A DNA stretch of 64,000 bases from an uncultured Bryobacteraceae bacterium (GTDB taxonomy: Bacteria; Acidobacteriota; Terriglobia; Bryobacterales; Bryobacteraceae): assembly GCA_938003835.1 (NCBI GenBank), contig CALKXJ010000005.1, positions 1 through 64,000 on the forward strand, written 5' to 3'. The translations under genes were made by a program, and so were the position numbers. Position 1 is the first letter of the stretch. Each line of letters begins with the position of its first letter. A model generated the notes under the pieces. That model did no database searches. It was not told where the DNA came from and saw only the letters and a program-made list of their open reading frames with translations. This document shows, piece after piece, positions 32,278 to 41,555 of this stretch.

Positions 32278-33111
32278 TCAGACGTCGCAGATCGAGAGCG
32301 CCTGATCGAGCGCCTTCAGGGCGTCGCCCGTCGGCGTGTACTCGTGCGCGACATAGCCGGTGAAGTTGAGCTCCGCGATGGCCCGGGCGATGCCGCGGTA
32401 GTTGAGCTCCTGCGTGTCGTCGAGCTCGTGCCGGCCCGGGTTGCCCGCCGTGTGAAAGTGGCCGATCCACTGGATGTTGTCGCGGATGGTGCGGATGATG
32501 TCGCCCTCCATGATCTGCATGTGGTAGATGTCATAGAGCAGCTTGACGCGCGGCGAGTTCACGCGCTTGCAGAGCTCGACGCCCCAGGCGGTGCGGTCGC
32601 ACATATAGTCGGGGTGGTTCACCTTGCTGTTCAACAGCTCGACGCACAGGGTGACGCCCTTGTCCTCGGCGTGGCTCTTCACCTTGTTGAGAAAGAGCAC
32701 GCTGTTGTCGAGTCCTTCCTCATCCGACATACCCTGCCGCTCACCCGACAGCACGATCACATTAGGGGCCCCGTTGGCCGCCGCAGCGTCGATCGCCTGG
32801 CGCATGGCCGCCTCGATCTTGGCGTGATGCTCCTTGCGGTTGATTCCGTCGCGGATGCCGCTGCCGCCCGGCACCATGGTCGGCACCAGGCCATATTTCT
32901 TCAGCACCGGGAACTCGTTTGGGCCGACCAGGTCGAAGCCCAGGGCGCCCAGACGCGCCGCTTCGCGGCACATGTCTTCGAAGGAGAAATTGGTCCCGCG
33001 GAAGCAGCCGCGCGTGACCGCCTGCTTCAGTTTTCCCTTGCGGACCACCTTGCCGCTCTGGGCCAGGGCGCCCGCTGCGGCGAGGCTCGAAAGAAAGCTT
33101 CTGCGCTGCAT
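32278..33111 (-). CDS. Hydroxypyruvate-isomerase-like TIM-barrel with leader
   Basis: 277 residues. Leader MQRRSFLSSLAAAGALAQ resembles a Tat or Sec signal. The xylose-isomerase-like barrel has the metal-ligand sequence: Glu in TLCVELLNSKVNH, Asp in LLYDIYHMQIMEGD, HFHTAGNPGRHELDD and a Glu in VAHEYTP. This is the pattern of hydroxypyruvate isomerase (Hyi) and related aldo-ketose isomerases or epimerases. It is transcribed away from the enolase-superfamily gene with 59 bp between starts. Export of such an enzyme is unusual. Confidence 0.83.
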   Translation of the reverse strand: MQRRSFLSSLAAAGALAQSGKVVRKGKLKQAVTRGCFRGTNFSFEDMCREAARLGALGFDLVGPNEFPVLKKYGLVPTMVPGGSGIRDGINRKEHHAKIEAAMRQAIDAAAANGAPNVIVLSGERQGMSDEEGLDNSVLFLNKVKSHAEDKGVTLCVELLNSKVNHPDYMCDRTAWGVELCKRVNSPRVKLLYDIYHMQIMEGDIIRTIRDNIQWIGHFHTAGNPGRHELDDTQELNYRGIARAIAELNFTGYVAHEYTPTGDALKALDQALSICDV

Positions 33112-33170
33112 GGCTCCATCCTACTCGAGAATTTCGCGGCCGCAAAAGTCCTGATAGAATACGGCTCGCC

Positions 33171-34388
33171 ATGCTGCGAAGAACTTTTCTGCGAACCGCA
33201 CTGGCCTTGCCCGCCTGCGGCGCGTTTGGCCACTTCGAGCGTCTGACCGCCGCCGATCGCGGCAAGGTGAAGATCACCGACATCAAGATGAAACCGGTCT
33301 CGGCGCTGGCGCACACGCTGGTGCGCATCGACACCGACGCCGGCTTGAGCGGCTACGGGGAGTCGGGCGTGAGCGGCGCGATGATGAAGGCCTGGCGGGA
33401 GCGCTACGCACCGCTGCTGATCGGCCAGGACCCACTGGCGATCCAGGTGCACTTCCACCGGATGTCCACGCTGATGCACCCCTACATGGCGCGGATTCCG
33501 GCTCTGAGCGGCATCGACATGGCGCTCTGGGATCTGGCCGGCCGGCTGAGCGGCAGGCCGGTCTACCAGCTTCTCGGCGGCCCGTTCCGCGATCGCGTGC
33601 CCATGTTCATCAACACGCAGCCGCGCGACATGCTCGATCGAGCTGCCGTGCGCGAGTGGGCGGCGAAGCTGCGGGAAGACCCCATGGGCTTCAAGGCGGT
33701 GAAGATCGACGCCGCCCGCCCGGCCGGTCGTCCGTCGGGCCGTTACACCACGACGCTTTCCAATCAGGAGCTGCGGAAGATCCGAACGGCGTTCGAGAAC
33801 GTGCGGCAGGAGCTGGGGCCGGACTACGACATCATGGTGCACTGCCACAACGAGTTCGACCTGCCGAGCGCGGTGGGCATCGCACGCGCGGTGGAGCCGA
33901 TCGAACCGACCTGGCTCGAAGACCCGCTGCCGGTTCCCTTCTCCGAGAGCTGGATTTCGCTCAAGCGCGCCGCGCGCGTGCCGCTGCTGACGGGTGAGAA
34001 GCTCGAGATGCCGCACGGCTTCTATCCGTTCCTCCAGCACCAGGCGGTCGACTACATCTACCCGGATATCGCCTTCTGCGGCGGGCTCACCGGCATCGTC
34101 AAGATCGCCACCCTGGCGGCGCTCTGGCGTATTCCCGTCGCCACACACAACGTCGGCGGCATCCTGCTCACCATGGCCTCGATCCACTTCGGGTTGGCGA
34201 TTCATGACTTCCTGACGAGTGAGACGCGGCTCGGCTCGACGCGGGAGATCCTGGCGATGGCGAAGAACCCGCCGGAAGTCCTGGGCGGCTCGGCAGGGAT
34301 CCCTGAGGGAGCCGGCCTGGGCGTCGAACTGGACGACGCCGGCGTGCGCCGCCTCCAGCGGCCGGAGGATCCGCCCGAATGGGTCTGA
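33171..34388 (+). CDS. Enolase-superfamily sugar-acid dehydratase-like, with leader
   Basis: 405 residues of the mandelate-racemase/muconate-lactonizing group, closest in look to D-galactonate- or D-mannonate-type acid-sugar dehydratases. Leader MLRRTFLRTALALPACGAFG is a Tat-like signal. Barrel metal and catalytic positions: MVHCHNEFD, then Glu in TWLEDPLP, Glu in TGEKLEM, and His in VATHNVGG. The family abstracts a proton alpha to a carboxylate using Mg2+. It is followed by the SelA-like PLP enzyme after a 62-bp gap; together they suggest degradation of a sugar acid or amino-sugar acid. Exact substrate cannot be read from sequence. Confidence 0.85.
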   Translation: MLRRTFLRTALALPACGAFGHFERLTAADRGKVKITDIKMKPVSALAHTLVRIDTDAGLSGYGESGVSGAMMKAWRERYAPLLIGQDPLAIQVHFHRMSTLMHPYMARIPALSGIDMALWDLAGRLSGRPVYQLLGGPFRDRVPMFINTQPRDMLDRAAVREWAAKLREDPMGFKAVKIDAARPAGRPSGRYTTTLSNQELRKIRTAFENVRQELGPDYDIMVHCHNEFDLPSAVGIARAVEPIEPTWLEDPLPVPFSESWISLKRAARVPLLTGEKLEMPHGFYPFLQHQAVDYIYPDIAFCGGLTGIVKIATLAALWRIPVATHNVGGILLTMASIHFGLAIHDFLTSETRLGSTREILAMAKNPPEVLGGSAGIPEGAGLGVELDDAGVRRLQRPEDPPEWV

Positions 34389-34450
34389 GTACGGCGGGAT
34401 ACGGCCGCGTGCAAGAATTTGGAGAGAAACAACAAGCTAAGGAGTGAGTT

Positions 34451-35644
34451 GTGCCCCACCGCAGAGGATTCCTGAAGAGTTTGGCCGGTCTGCCCGTGCT
34501 TGGCAGCCTCGCCGGCCCGAAGGCGGCATTCGCCGCCGCTCGCCGCGACTATTTCCGCGAGCTGGGCGTCCGCACCTTCTTGAACGCCGCCGGAACCTAT
34601 ACGACGCTGACGGCCTCGCTGATGCCGAAGGAGGTCGTCGAGGCTTGGCTGTACGCCTCGAAGAGCTTCGTGCCGCTCATCGACCTGCATGACGCCGTGG
34701 GTCAACGCATCGCCTCGCTGATCGGCTGCGAGGCAGCGATGGTTACCGCGGGCGCCGCCAGCGCCCTTACCCTTGGCACGGCCGCCTGCATCACCGGCAA
34801 GAATCCGGACTTCATCCGCCGCCTGCCGGACACCACCGGAATGAAGAACGAGGTCATCATCCAGAAGAAGCACCGCTTCGGCTATGACCACGCGGTGCGC
34901 AACTGCGGCGTCCGTTTCGTCGAGGTCGAAACGCGCGAGGAGCTCGAACGGGCCATCGGCCCGCGGACGGCGATGATGCTGTTCTTGAACCTCAACGAAC
35001 CGGTGGGCGCCATCCCCGCGGCCGAGTTCGTCGCGCTGGGCAAGAAGCACGGGGTGCCCACCATGAACGACTGCGCCGCCGATGTGCCGCCGGCGTCGAA
35101 CCTTTCCAAATACACGAAGATGGGCTTCGATCTGGTCTGCTTCTCGGGCGGCAAGGGCCTGCGGGGCCCGCAGAGCGCCGGCTTGCTGCTCGGCCGCAAG
35201 GACTTGATCGAAGCGGCGAGGCTGAACGGGCCGCCCTATGCGGACACCATCGGCCGCGGCATGAAGGTCAACAAGGAAGAGCTCCTGGCCATGATGGTCG
35301 CCGTCGAGCTCTACCTCAAGCGCGACGAGGAGGCCGAACGCAGGGAGCTGGACCGGCGCGCCAATCTGATCGTCGACGCCGTGGCCTCCATCCCGACCGT
35401 CCAGACCAAGATCGAGGTTCCGCCGATCGCCAACCATGTCCCCCATGTGCATATCTGGTGGGACGAGGCCAAGCTGGGCATGAGCGTGCCCGACGTGGTG
35501 CGGAAGCTGCGTGAGGGCAATCCCTCGATCGAAGTGGTGCCGGGCTCCAAGGAGCACCTCATCGTCAACGCCTGGATGCTCGAGCCGCGCGAGGTCAAGA
35601 TCGTCGCGCGGCGGATCCGCTCGATCCTGATGGGGGCGGCCTGA
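34451..35644 (+). CDS. SelA-like PLP enzyme with Tat-type leader
   Basis: 397 residues from GTG 34451 (AAGGAG six to seven bases upstream). Leader HRRGFLKSLAGLPVLGSLAGPKAAFA carries a classical RRxFLK twin-arginine core. The fold-type I PLP domain has D207 in TMNDCAADVP (pyridine-nitrogen partner) and K235 in FSGGKGLRGPQ (Schiff-base Lys). The region up to 290 resembles selenocysteine-synthase-like proteins such as D-glucosaminate-6-phosphate ammonia-lyase. PLP proteins fold with cofactor in the cytoplasm, which fits Tat export, but an exported one is rare. Follows the enolase-superfamily gene. Confidence 0.85.
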   Translation: MPHRRGFLKSLAGLPVLGSLAGPKAAFAAARRDYFRELGVRTFLNAAGTYTTLTASLMPKEVVEAWLYASKSFVPLIDLHDAVGQRIASLIGCEAAMVTAGAASALTLGTAACITGKNPDFIRRLPDTTGMKNEVIIQKKHRFGYDHAVRNCGVRFVEVETREELERAIGPRTAMMLFLNLNEPVGAIPAAEFVALGKKHGVPTMNDCAADVPPASNLSKYTKMGFDLVCFSGGKGLRGPQSAGLLLGRKDLIEAARLNGPPYADTIGRGMKVNKEELLAMMVAVELYLKRDEEAERRELDRRANLIVDAVASIPTVQTKIEVPPIANHVPHVHIWWDEAKLGMSVPDVVRKLREGNPSIEVVPGSKEHLIVNAWMLEPREVKIVARRIRSILMGAA

Positions 35645-35684
35645 GCGCTGCTTGCGGGCGCCGCGTCGGATATGATGAGCTTCC

Positions 35685-38024
35685 ATGAACCGGAAGCTCA
35701 TCGCCCTCACCGTCCTTGCCCTGGGCGGCTGCACCGGCCGGGCCCCATCGCCCGACACGGAAGACGGCCTGCGGCAGCTCGCGCGCCGGCGGCTGGCGCA
35801 GCTTGAGGGAACCGTTCGGCTGGAGGGCCTCGGCGCTCCCGTCGAGGTCCTGCGCGATCGCTGGGGCATCCCGCATATCTATGCGCAGTCGGCTGACGAT
35901 CTCTTCTTCGCGCAGGGCTTCGTGGCCGCCCAGGACCGCCTTTACCAGATGGAGATCTGGCGGCGGACCGGCAGAGGAGAGCTGGCCGAAGTCTTCGGGC
36001 CGGCCTACGTCGAGCGGGACCGTTTCGCGCGCTTGGTCCGCTACCGCGGAGACATCGAGGCCGAGTGGCAGAGTTATTCTGCGGACACCCAGGCCATCTG
36101 TGCGGCCTTCGCCCGCGGGGTGAACGCCTATGTTCGCCACGCCGGAGAGCGGTTGCCCGTCGAATTCGCCCTGCTCGACTTCAAACCCGGTGAGTGGCGG
36201 CCCGAAGACTGCCTGCTGCGAATCGCCGGCCTTCTGATGACGCGCAACATAGCTCTGGAGATCGCCCGCGCCGAGATGGCCGCAAAGCTCGGGCTCCCGG
36301 CGGTCGAACGCTACATGCCGCCCGAGCCCGCGCGCCGACTCGATCCGGATCCCAGACTCGATCTGGACGGCCTGGACGAGGAGGTGCTCCGGACTTACCG
36401 CAGTGCGGTTTCCGTGCCTACGCTCGAAGAACCTGCCGGCTCCAACAACTGGGTCGTGAATGGGAGGCTCTCCGCAACCGGCAAGCCTTTGCTCGCCAAC
36501 GACCCGCACCGGCCGGTCATTCTGCCCGCGCTGCGCTATCTGGTGCATCTGGTGGCGCCGGGTTGGAACGCGATCGGCGCGGGCGAGCCGGCCTTGCCCG
36601 GTATCGCCGTCGGCCACAACGAACGCGTCGCCTGGGGGTTCACCATCGTCCCGTACGATGTCGCCGACCTTTACGTAGAACGGACCGACCCGGAAAACCC
36701 GAACCGCTACCTCCACAACGGCAAGTGGCTCGAGATGCAGGTGGAGCGTGAGGAGATCCGGGTGAAGGGCCGGGCCGAGCCCGTCACGGTGGAGTTGAAG
36801 CTGACCCGCCACGGACCGGTGATCTTCGAAGATCCGAAGCGCAAGCGGGCCATCGCGTTACGCTGGGCGGGCCAGGAGCCGGGCACAGCCGGCTATCTGG
36901 GCGGGCTGGCGCTCGCCCGCGCCTCGAGCGCGAAGGAGTTCCTCGAGGCGGCGCGCCGCTGGAAGCTCCCGGCGGAAAACCTGGTCTTCGCCGACGTCGA
37001 AGGCAATATCGGCTGGATCGCCTTTGGCCTGGTCCCGGTGCGCTCGCATTCCGGACTCTTTCCCGTTCCGGGCGAGACGGACCGCTATGAGTGGCGCGGC
37101 TGGCGTCGCCTCGAGGAACTGCCCTCGATCATGAACCCCGAGCAGGGCTACATCGCCACGGCAAATCACAACATTCTGCCCAAAGGCTACCGGGGCGAGC
37201 TGGCCTTCGACTGGGCGCCGCCCTACCGTTTCGCGCGCATCGACGAGGTGCTGCGGGCGGGCAAGAGCTTCACGGTGGCCGACTTCGAGCGGCTCCAGCA
37301 CGACGAGACATCGCTGCCGGCGCGCGAGCTCATCCCGATGCTCGGCGGGCTGCCGGGCGCACCGGCTCCGGCAGCAAAACGCGCGCAGGCGATGCTCGAA
37401 GGCTGGGACCGGGTGCTCGCCAGGGAATCCGGCCCGGCGGCGCTCTTCGAGATCTGGCTCAGCCGGCTCCGCGCCCGGTTCGTGGCCGCCGAGGTGGCCG
37501 AACCGCACCGCGAACTGGTTTCCCGAAATCTGCCGCTGCCGCGCCTGATCGAGCAGTTGCGGCAGATGCCGGCCGGCAAGCGCGCGGAAGTGATGTTCGG
37601 TGCGCTCGAAGAGGCTTGGCAGGAGGCGGAGAAGCTGCTCGGGGCCGACGCGGCCGGCTGGCGGTGGGGCAAGCTCCATACGATCGAGTTTCGCCACCCG
37701 CTGGCCAACAGCCCGGCGCGCAGGGCGGTCCTCAACCTGGGACCCGTCGAGCGGGGCGGCGACGACTTCACTCCGAACGCCACCGGCGGCCCAGGCTACC
37801 GCCAATCGAGCGGGGCCTCCTACCGGCACATCATGGATCTGGCCGATTGGGACCGCTCGGTCTTCACCAGCACCCCAGGCCAATCGGGTCAACCGGAAAG
37901 CCCGTTTTATGCGAACCTGCTCGATGCCTGGGCGCGCCACGAGTATGCGCCGCTGGCCTACAGCCGACCGGCTGTCGAGTCGCACACCCTGCACCGGCTC
38001 CGGCTGGAGCCCGCCCGGCGCTAG
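35685..38024 (+). CDS. Penicillin-acylase-family lipoprotein (Ntn hydrolase)
   Basis: 779 residues. Lipoprotein signal LALGGC (Cys16). The precursor has an alpha-type chain (about 45-245), then EEPAGSNNWVV, in which Ser253 would become the N-terminal nucleophile after autocatalytic cleavage, then the beta chain with DPHRPVILPALRYLVHL, a calcium- or substrate-site-like stretch and NPEQGYIATANHNILP. Family members cleave amide bonds of beta-lactams, acyl-homoserine lactones or other N-acyl compounds; specificity is not predictable. Downstream of the PLP gene by 40 bp, so possibly co-transcribed. Confidence 0.9.
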   Translation: MNRKLIALTVLALGGCTGRAPSPDTEDGLRQLARRRLAQLEGTVRLEGLGAPVEVLRDRWGIPHIYAQSADDLFFAQGFVAAQDRLYQMEIWRRTGRGELAEVFGPAYVERDRFARLVRYRGDIEAEWQSYSADTQAICAAFARGVNAYVRHAGERLPVEFALLDFKPGEWRPEDCLLRIAGLLMTRNIALEIARAEMAAKLGLPAVERYMPPEPARRLDPDPRLDLDGLDEEVLRTYRSAVSVPTLEEPAGSNNWVVNGRLSATGKPLLANDPHRPVILPALRYLVHLVAPGWNAIGAGEPALPGIAVGHNERVAWGFTIVPYDVADLYVERTDPENPNRYLHNGKWLEMQVEREEIRVKGRAEPVTVELKLTRHGPVIFEDPKRKRAIALRWAGQEPGTAGYLGGLALARASSAKEFLEAARRWKLPAENLVFADVEGNIGWIAFGLVPVRSHSGLFPVPGETDRYEWRGWRRLEELPSIMNPEQGYIATANHNILPKGYRGELAFDWAPPYRFARIDEVLRAGKSFTVADFERLQHDETSLPARELIPMLGGLPGAPAPAAKRAQAMLEGWDRVLARESGPAALFEIWLSRLRARFVAAEVAEPHRELVSRNLPLPRLIEQLRQMPAGKRAEVMFGALEEAWQEAEKLLGADAAGWRWGKLHTIEFRHPLANSPARRAVLNLGPVERGGDDFTPNATGGPGYRQSSGASYRHIMDLADWDRSVFTSTPGQSGQPESPFYANLLDAWARHEYAPLAYSRPAVESHTLHRLRLEPARR

Positions 38025-38079
38025 CGCCATCCGAAAACGGCCGAAAAGATAGAGAGAGGGAGCAGGCTGAACGGCGCCG

Positions 38080-38577
38080 ATGGAGGTCACCCTTCACATT
38101 CGCCGGAACGTCGAGGCCGCCGCCGGTTGGTGGCGGGCGGCCCGGACCTGGAGCGTCTGGAGCGCGCTGCTGGCGGTAGCGCTCCTGCTCGCTACCTCCT
38201 TCGCCGCACGGCCGCGGGCCAGGATCATGATTTCGCCGATGCCCGCCGCAGCTCTCGCGGTGACCTCCACCTCGCTTAGCCAGAGCTCCGGGCTCGCCGT
38301 CATAGAAGGCCGGGTGAAGAACTTGAGCGGCGAGGCGCTCGAGAACGTGTGGGTGCGCGCTGAGTTCCTCGATGCGCGCGGGCAGCCGCTCGGGCGGACC
38401 GAAGAGACCCTACTCGAACCCGCCCGGCTCGAGCCCGGCGCGACGGCCGCCTTCCGGCTTTACGGCGCGCCCGAGCGGGACATCGCCTCCGCCCGGCTGG
38501 AATTTACCCGCCTTGTCCGGCAGGCATTGCCTGCCCGCCACGAGATAGTGGAGGCCTTCGCCCCGCCGAAGCCGTGA
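38080..38577 (+). CDS. FxLYD-type membrane-anchored protein
   Basis: 165 residues: an N-terminal transmembrane helix (about 25-45, WSVWSALLAVALLLATSFA) and an extracytoplasmic beta domain resembling FxLYD/DUF3426 modules (VIEGRVKNLSGEALENVWVRAEFLDARGQPLGRTE ... LEPGATAAFRL). Function unknown; such domains are found in envelope proteins. It lies 55 bp after the acylase gene on the same strand and converges on the esterase. Confidence 0.7.
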   Translation: MEVTLHIRRNVEAAAGWWRAARTWSVWSALLAVALLLATSFAARPRARIMISPMPAAALAVTSTSLSQSSGLAVIEGRVKNLSGEALENVWVRAEFLDARGQPLGRTEETLLEPARLEPGATAAFRLYGAPERDIASARLEFTRLVRQALPARHEIVEAFAPPKP

Positions 38578-38594
38578 GCTTCGAGCAGAGGCGC

Positions 38595-39458
38595 TTACCG
38601 GCGGCCGAGGATGCCCCGCACCTCGAGGAAACGGAAGATCTCGCGGTAAATGCGGGCCATCTCCTCTTGACTGAAACCTCCGTGTTTGCCCCCGCGGATG
38701 CTGAGCAGCTCGGCATCGGAGCCGGCCTCCCGGAGCGCCCGCGTTAGGCGTACTCCGTGCTCATACGGGACTGTCGGATCCTCGTCACCATGGATGGTCA
38801 ACACCGGAGGCGTCCCGCGCCGGACCCAGCTCATGGGTGAGACCCGCCGCGCCAGCTCCATCCGGCCTTCCTGCTCCGGCACCCACTGCACCGCATATTC
38901 CCGCATGTTCGGCCCGGCGAGCTGGTCGGCGACGTCGGTGATTCCATAAAAGTTCACCACAGCGGCCACCTTGGCCGGGGGTCCGAGACCCGCCGCTTTC
39001 GGCGCGAGGCCGACCATCAGCGCCAGGTGGCCGCCCGCCGAAGCCCCGGTCACCACAATGCGGTCCGCGTCCACCCGGTAGCGTTTGGCGTTCTTGCGGA
39101 ACCACTGCGCCGCATTGAGCACGTCAGTGACGGCCGCCGGGGCCGGCGCCACACCCGCCAGCCGGTACTCGACGTTGGCGACGACGAAGCCTTTTTCGAG
39201 GTACGGCAGGCAGAAGTTTTTGTACATGCCCTCCCGGTTGCCGCGCACCCATCCTCCCCCGTGGATGACAAGCACGCCGGGGCGTTTTGCGGCCGCAGCC
39301 TCCGTCGGCCGCAGTATGTCCAACCGCGTTTCCGGATATCGGTCATAAGCGACATCCAGTTCGGCCTCGGCCCAATCGGGCAGCTCGGGATACCGGGTTC
39401 CCGCTTGCCCGGCAAGATGGGCGGCCAGAATGATCGCGAGCGAGACCAGCTTCCCCAT
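38595..39458 (-). CDS. Alpha/beta-hydrolase esterase (BD-FAE-like)
   Basis: 287 residues from ATG 39458; the frame is open further upstream, but that part overlaps the divergent gene and is not conserved. Signal peptide MGKLVSLAIILAAHLAGQAG. The hydrolase core has the oxyanion-hole HGGGW, the nucleophile elbow GASAGG, Asp in IHGDEDPTVPYEHG and the terminal His in RGGKHGGF. The order and the 'YDRYPETRLDILRP' start resemble feruloyl/acetyl-xylan-type esterases (COG0657). It may deacylate polysaccharides outside the cell. Confidence 0.88.
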   Translation of the reverse strand: MGKLVSLAIILAAHLAGQAGTRYPELPDWAEAELDVAYDRYPETRLDILRPTEAAAAKRPGVLVIHGGGWVRGNREGMYKNFCLPYLEKGFVVANVEYRLAGVAPAPAAVTDVLNAAQWFRKNAKRYRVDADRIVVTGASAGGHLALMVGLAPKAAGLGPPAKVAAVVNFYGITDVADQLAGPNMREYAVQWVPEQEGRMELARRVSPMSWVRRGTPPVLTIHGDEDPTVPYEHGVRLTRALREAGSDAELLSIRGGKHGGFSQEEMARIYREIFRFLEVRGILGRR

Positions 39459-39488
39459 AAGCCTATTAGATCGTATATTGGGAGTGAA

Positions 39489-40181
39489 ATGACGCGCTTT
39501 TTGCTGCTCATCTTTGCGGGCATGACTCCCGCTCTGTGCGACCCTGCCAGCGTGATCACCAGCGTCCGAGCGGCCCGTGACGCGGCGCCGAGCGCCGATC
39601 CGGAGGCCCCGTTCTGGAAGGGGATCTCCGGCATCTGGATCGAAAACGATCCTATGGGCAAGCCCGTGGCCGGGCATCGCTCCGAAGTCCGCTCGCGCTG
39701 GACCGACAACTACATTTATTTCCTCTTCGTCTGCCCCTACCGCGAGCTCTATCTGAAGCCGGATCCGCAGACGGCAGCCGACACCAACCGGCTTTGGGAG
39801 TGGGACGTCGCCGAGGTCTTCGTGGGCCACGATTTCGAGAACATACACCGCTACAAGGAGTTCCAGGTCTCGCCCCAGGGCGAGTGGATCGACCTGGACA
39901 TCGACAGCCGGAAACTCAACGCGGAGGAGAATCTCAAGTGGAACTCGGGCTTCGAAGTCAAGGCGCGAATCGATCCGGCGCGCAAGGTCTGGTACGGGGA
40001 GATGAAGATTCCGCTTGCCAGCATCGATCCCCGGCCGTCGAAGCCGGGCAACAAGCTCCGCATCAACTTCTACCGCGCGCAGGGCAAACCCCCGGGGCGT
40101 ATCTATATGAGCTGGCGGCCGACGCGTTCAAAGAGCTTCCACGTCCCGGAGGCGTTCGGGACGCTGGTACTTGGCGAGTGA
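39489..40181 (+). CDS. Secreted CBM9/DOMON-like carbohydrate-binding protein
   Basis: 230 residues from ATG 39489 (GGAG at 39481-39484). Signal peptide MTRFLLLIFAGMTPALCD. The rest resembles the family 9 carbohydrate-binding-like fold: DPEAPFWKGISGIWIEND, a stretch of Tyr/Trp strands (NYIYFLFVCPY ... RLWEWDVAEVFVG), and GEMKIPLASIDPRPS near the end. Such proteins bind sugars at the cell surface; no catalytic residues are visible. Its start is only 30 bp from the divergent esterase start, so the two genes share a promoter region. Confidence 0.75.
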   Translation: MTRFLLLIFAGMTPALCDPASVITSVRAARDAAPSADPEAPFWKGISGIWIENDPMGKPVAGHRSEVRSRWTDNYIYFLFVCPYRELYLKPDPQTAADTNRLWEWDVAEVFVGHDFENIHRYKEFQVSPQGEWIDLDIDSRKLNAEENLKWNSGFEVKARIDPARKVWYGEMKIPLASIDPRPSKPGNKLRINFYRAQGKPPGRIYMSWRPTRSKSFHVPEAFGTLVLGE

Positions 40182-40188
40182 CCAGAGC

Positions 40189-41553
40189 ATGGCTGCCAGG
40201 TCGCTTCGGATCTCTCACGTCGGACTGCGGGGAGTGGTCGGCGGCGGCTTGACGGCCAACCACGTCATCGATTTTGCCTGCGCGTTCGGCACGCTGCTCG
40301 AGCCCCGGCAGGCGGTGGTGATCGGGCGCGACCCGCGCGCCAGCGGCGTCATGCTCCGTGAAGGCGTCATCGCCGGACTGCTCGCCACCGGCCACGACGT
40401 CGTCGACCTGGGCATCGTCTCCACCCCGGTGATCCAGCACACGATCCGGCGGCACGGTGCGGGCGGGGGCGTCTCGATCGGCGCCAGCCACAACAGCGCC
40501 GAATGGAATGCGCTCAAGTTCTTCGGCCCGGGCGGCATCTACCTTTCGACGGCCGAAGCGGGAGAACTACTCGACATCTATCATCTGCGCAAGTTCGACC
40601 TGGTGGCCCACGACCAGGTCGGCAAACTCCGCACCGAGACGGATGCGATCGGTCACTATGTCAGCGAGCTGGCCGGCCACTTCGACTTCGAGCGCCTGCG
40701 CCGGTTCCGAATTGTGGTCGACTGTTCCAACGGGACCTCGTCGTTGATCCTGCGGGAGCTCGAAAGCCGTTACCAGCTCCAGGCGATCCGGATCAACGAC
40801 CGATTGGAAGGGATCCGTTTTGCGCATGAGCCCTCGACGTCGCGCGAGATCGTCGCCTTGCAACTGGCGCCGCTGGTCAAGCCGCTCGGCGCCGACGCGG
40901 GCTTCCTCTTCGACGTCGACTCGGACCGCGTCGCGCTGGCGACCGAGGAGGGCGAGCCCGTCTCCGAAGAGATGGTGCTTCCGCTGCTTGCCGACCATCT
41001 GCTGCCCAAGGGTCCGGGCAAGCTGGTGATCACGAACATCTCCTCGACGGCGCTTCTCGAGGAGGTGGCGGCCCGTCATGGCGGCAAAGTGATTCGCGTC
41101 CCGGTGGGACGGCAGGCGGCCATCGACGCGCTCACCAGCTACCGGCCCGAACAGATCGCCATCGTCGGCGAGGGGACCGGTGCGGTGATGATGCCCGAAT
41201 TCCGCTTCGTCTATGACGGAATTGCGGCCATGCTTGCCGTGCTCACGATGATGGCCGAGCGCGGTCAGAGGCTGTCGGAGATTCTGGCCGACTATCCGCG
41301 CTATTCGATGCTCAAGGCGCAACTGCCGCTCGTCTCCGCCCGGATGCCGGAGCTGCTCATGGAGCTGCAACGGGACTACTCCGACGGAGTGGTCACCCGC
41401 ATCGACGGCCTGCGCATTGACTGGCCTGGACGCTGGTTTCACGTGCGCGTCAGCCAGACCGAGCCGGTCATCCGCATCATCTGCGAGCAGCGGGGGGATC
41501 CGCCGCAGGAGCTGTTTGAAGATCTGCTGGAACGCGTCCGGAGGCTCGCTTGA
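40189..41553 (+). CDS. Phosphohexomutase-family paralogue with altered motifs
   Basis: 454 residues from ATG 40189 (TTG 40171 also opens the frame). Belongs to the alpha-D-phosphohexomutase (PMM/PGM/GlmM) family. The active-site block is GASHNS (98-103) where TASHNP is standard, but the Ser that becomes phosphorylated (S100) remains. The metal loop is DVDSDR (242-247) against DGDADR. The sugar loop reads GEGTG and the phosphate loop RVSQTEP. It may be a low-activity or differently specific mutase. Immediately upstream of a second, more canonical mutase with overlapping reading frames. Confidence 0.85.
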   Translation: MAARSLRISHVGLRGVVGGGLTANHVIDFACAFGTLLEPRQAVVIGRDPRASGVMLREGVIAGLLATGHDVVDLGIVSTPVIQHTIRRHGAGGGVSIGASHNSAEWNALKFFGPGGIYLSTAEAGELLDIYHLRKFDLVAHDQVGKLRTETDAIGHYVSELAGHFDFERLRRFRIVVDCSNGTSSLILRELESRYQLQAIRINDRLEGIRFAHEPSTSREIVALQLAPLVKPLGADAGFLFDVDSDRVALATEEGEPVSEEMVLPLLADHLLPKGPGKLVITNISSTALLEEVAARHGGKVIRVPVGRQAAIDALTSYRPEQIAIVGEGTGAVMMPEFRFVYDGIAAMLAVLTMMAERGQRLSEILADYPRYSMLKAQLPLVSARMPELLMELQRDYSDGVVTRIDGLRIDWPGRWFHVRVSQTEPVIRIICEQRGDPPQELFEDLLERVRRLA

Positions 41554-41555
41554 GT

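Noticed and set aside
39459-39848. N-terminal extension of the esterase gene
   Set aside because: Overlaps the divergent CBM9-like gene; the signal peptide begins at ATG 39458.
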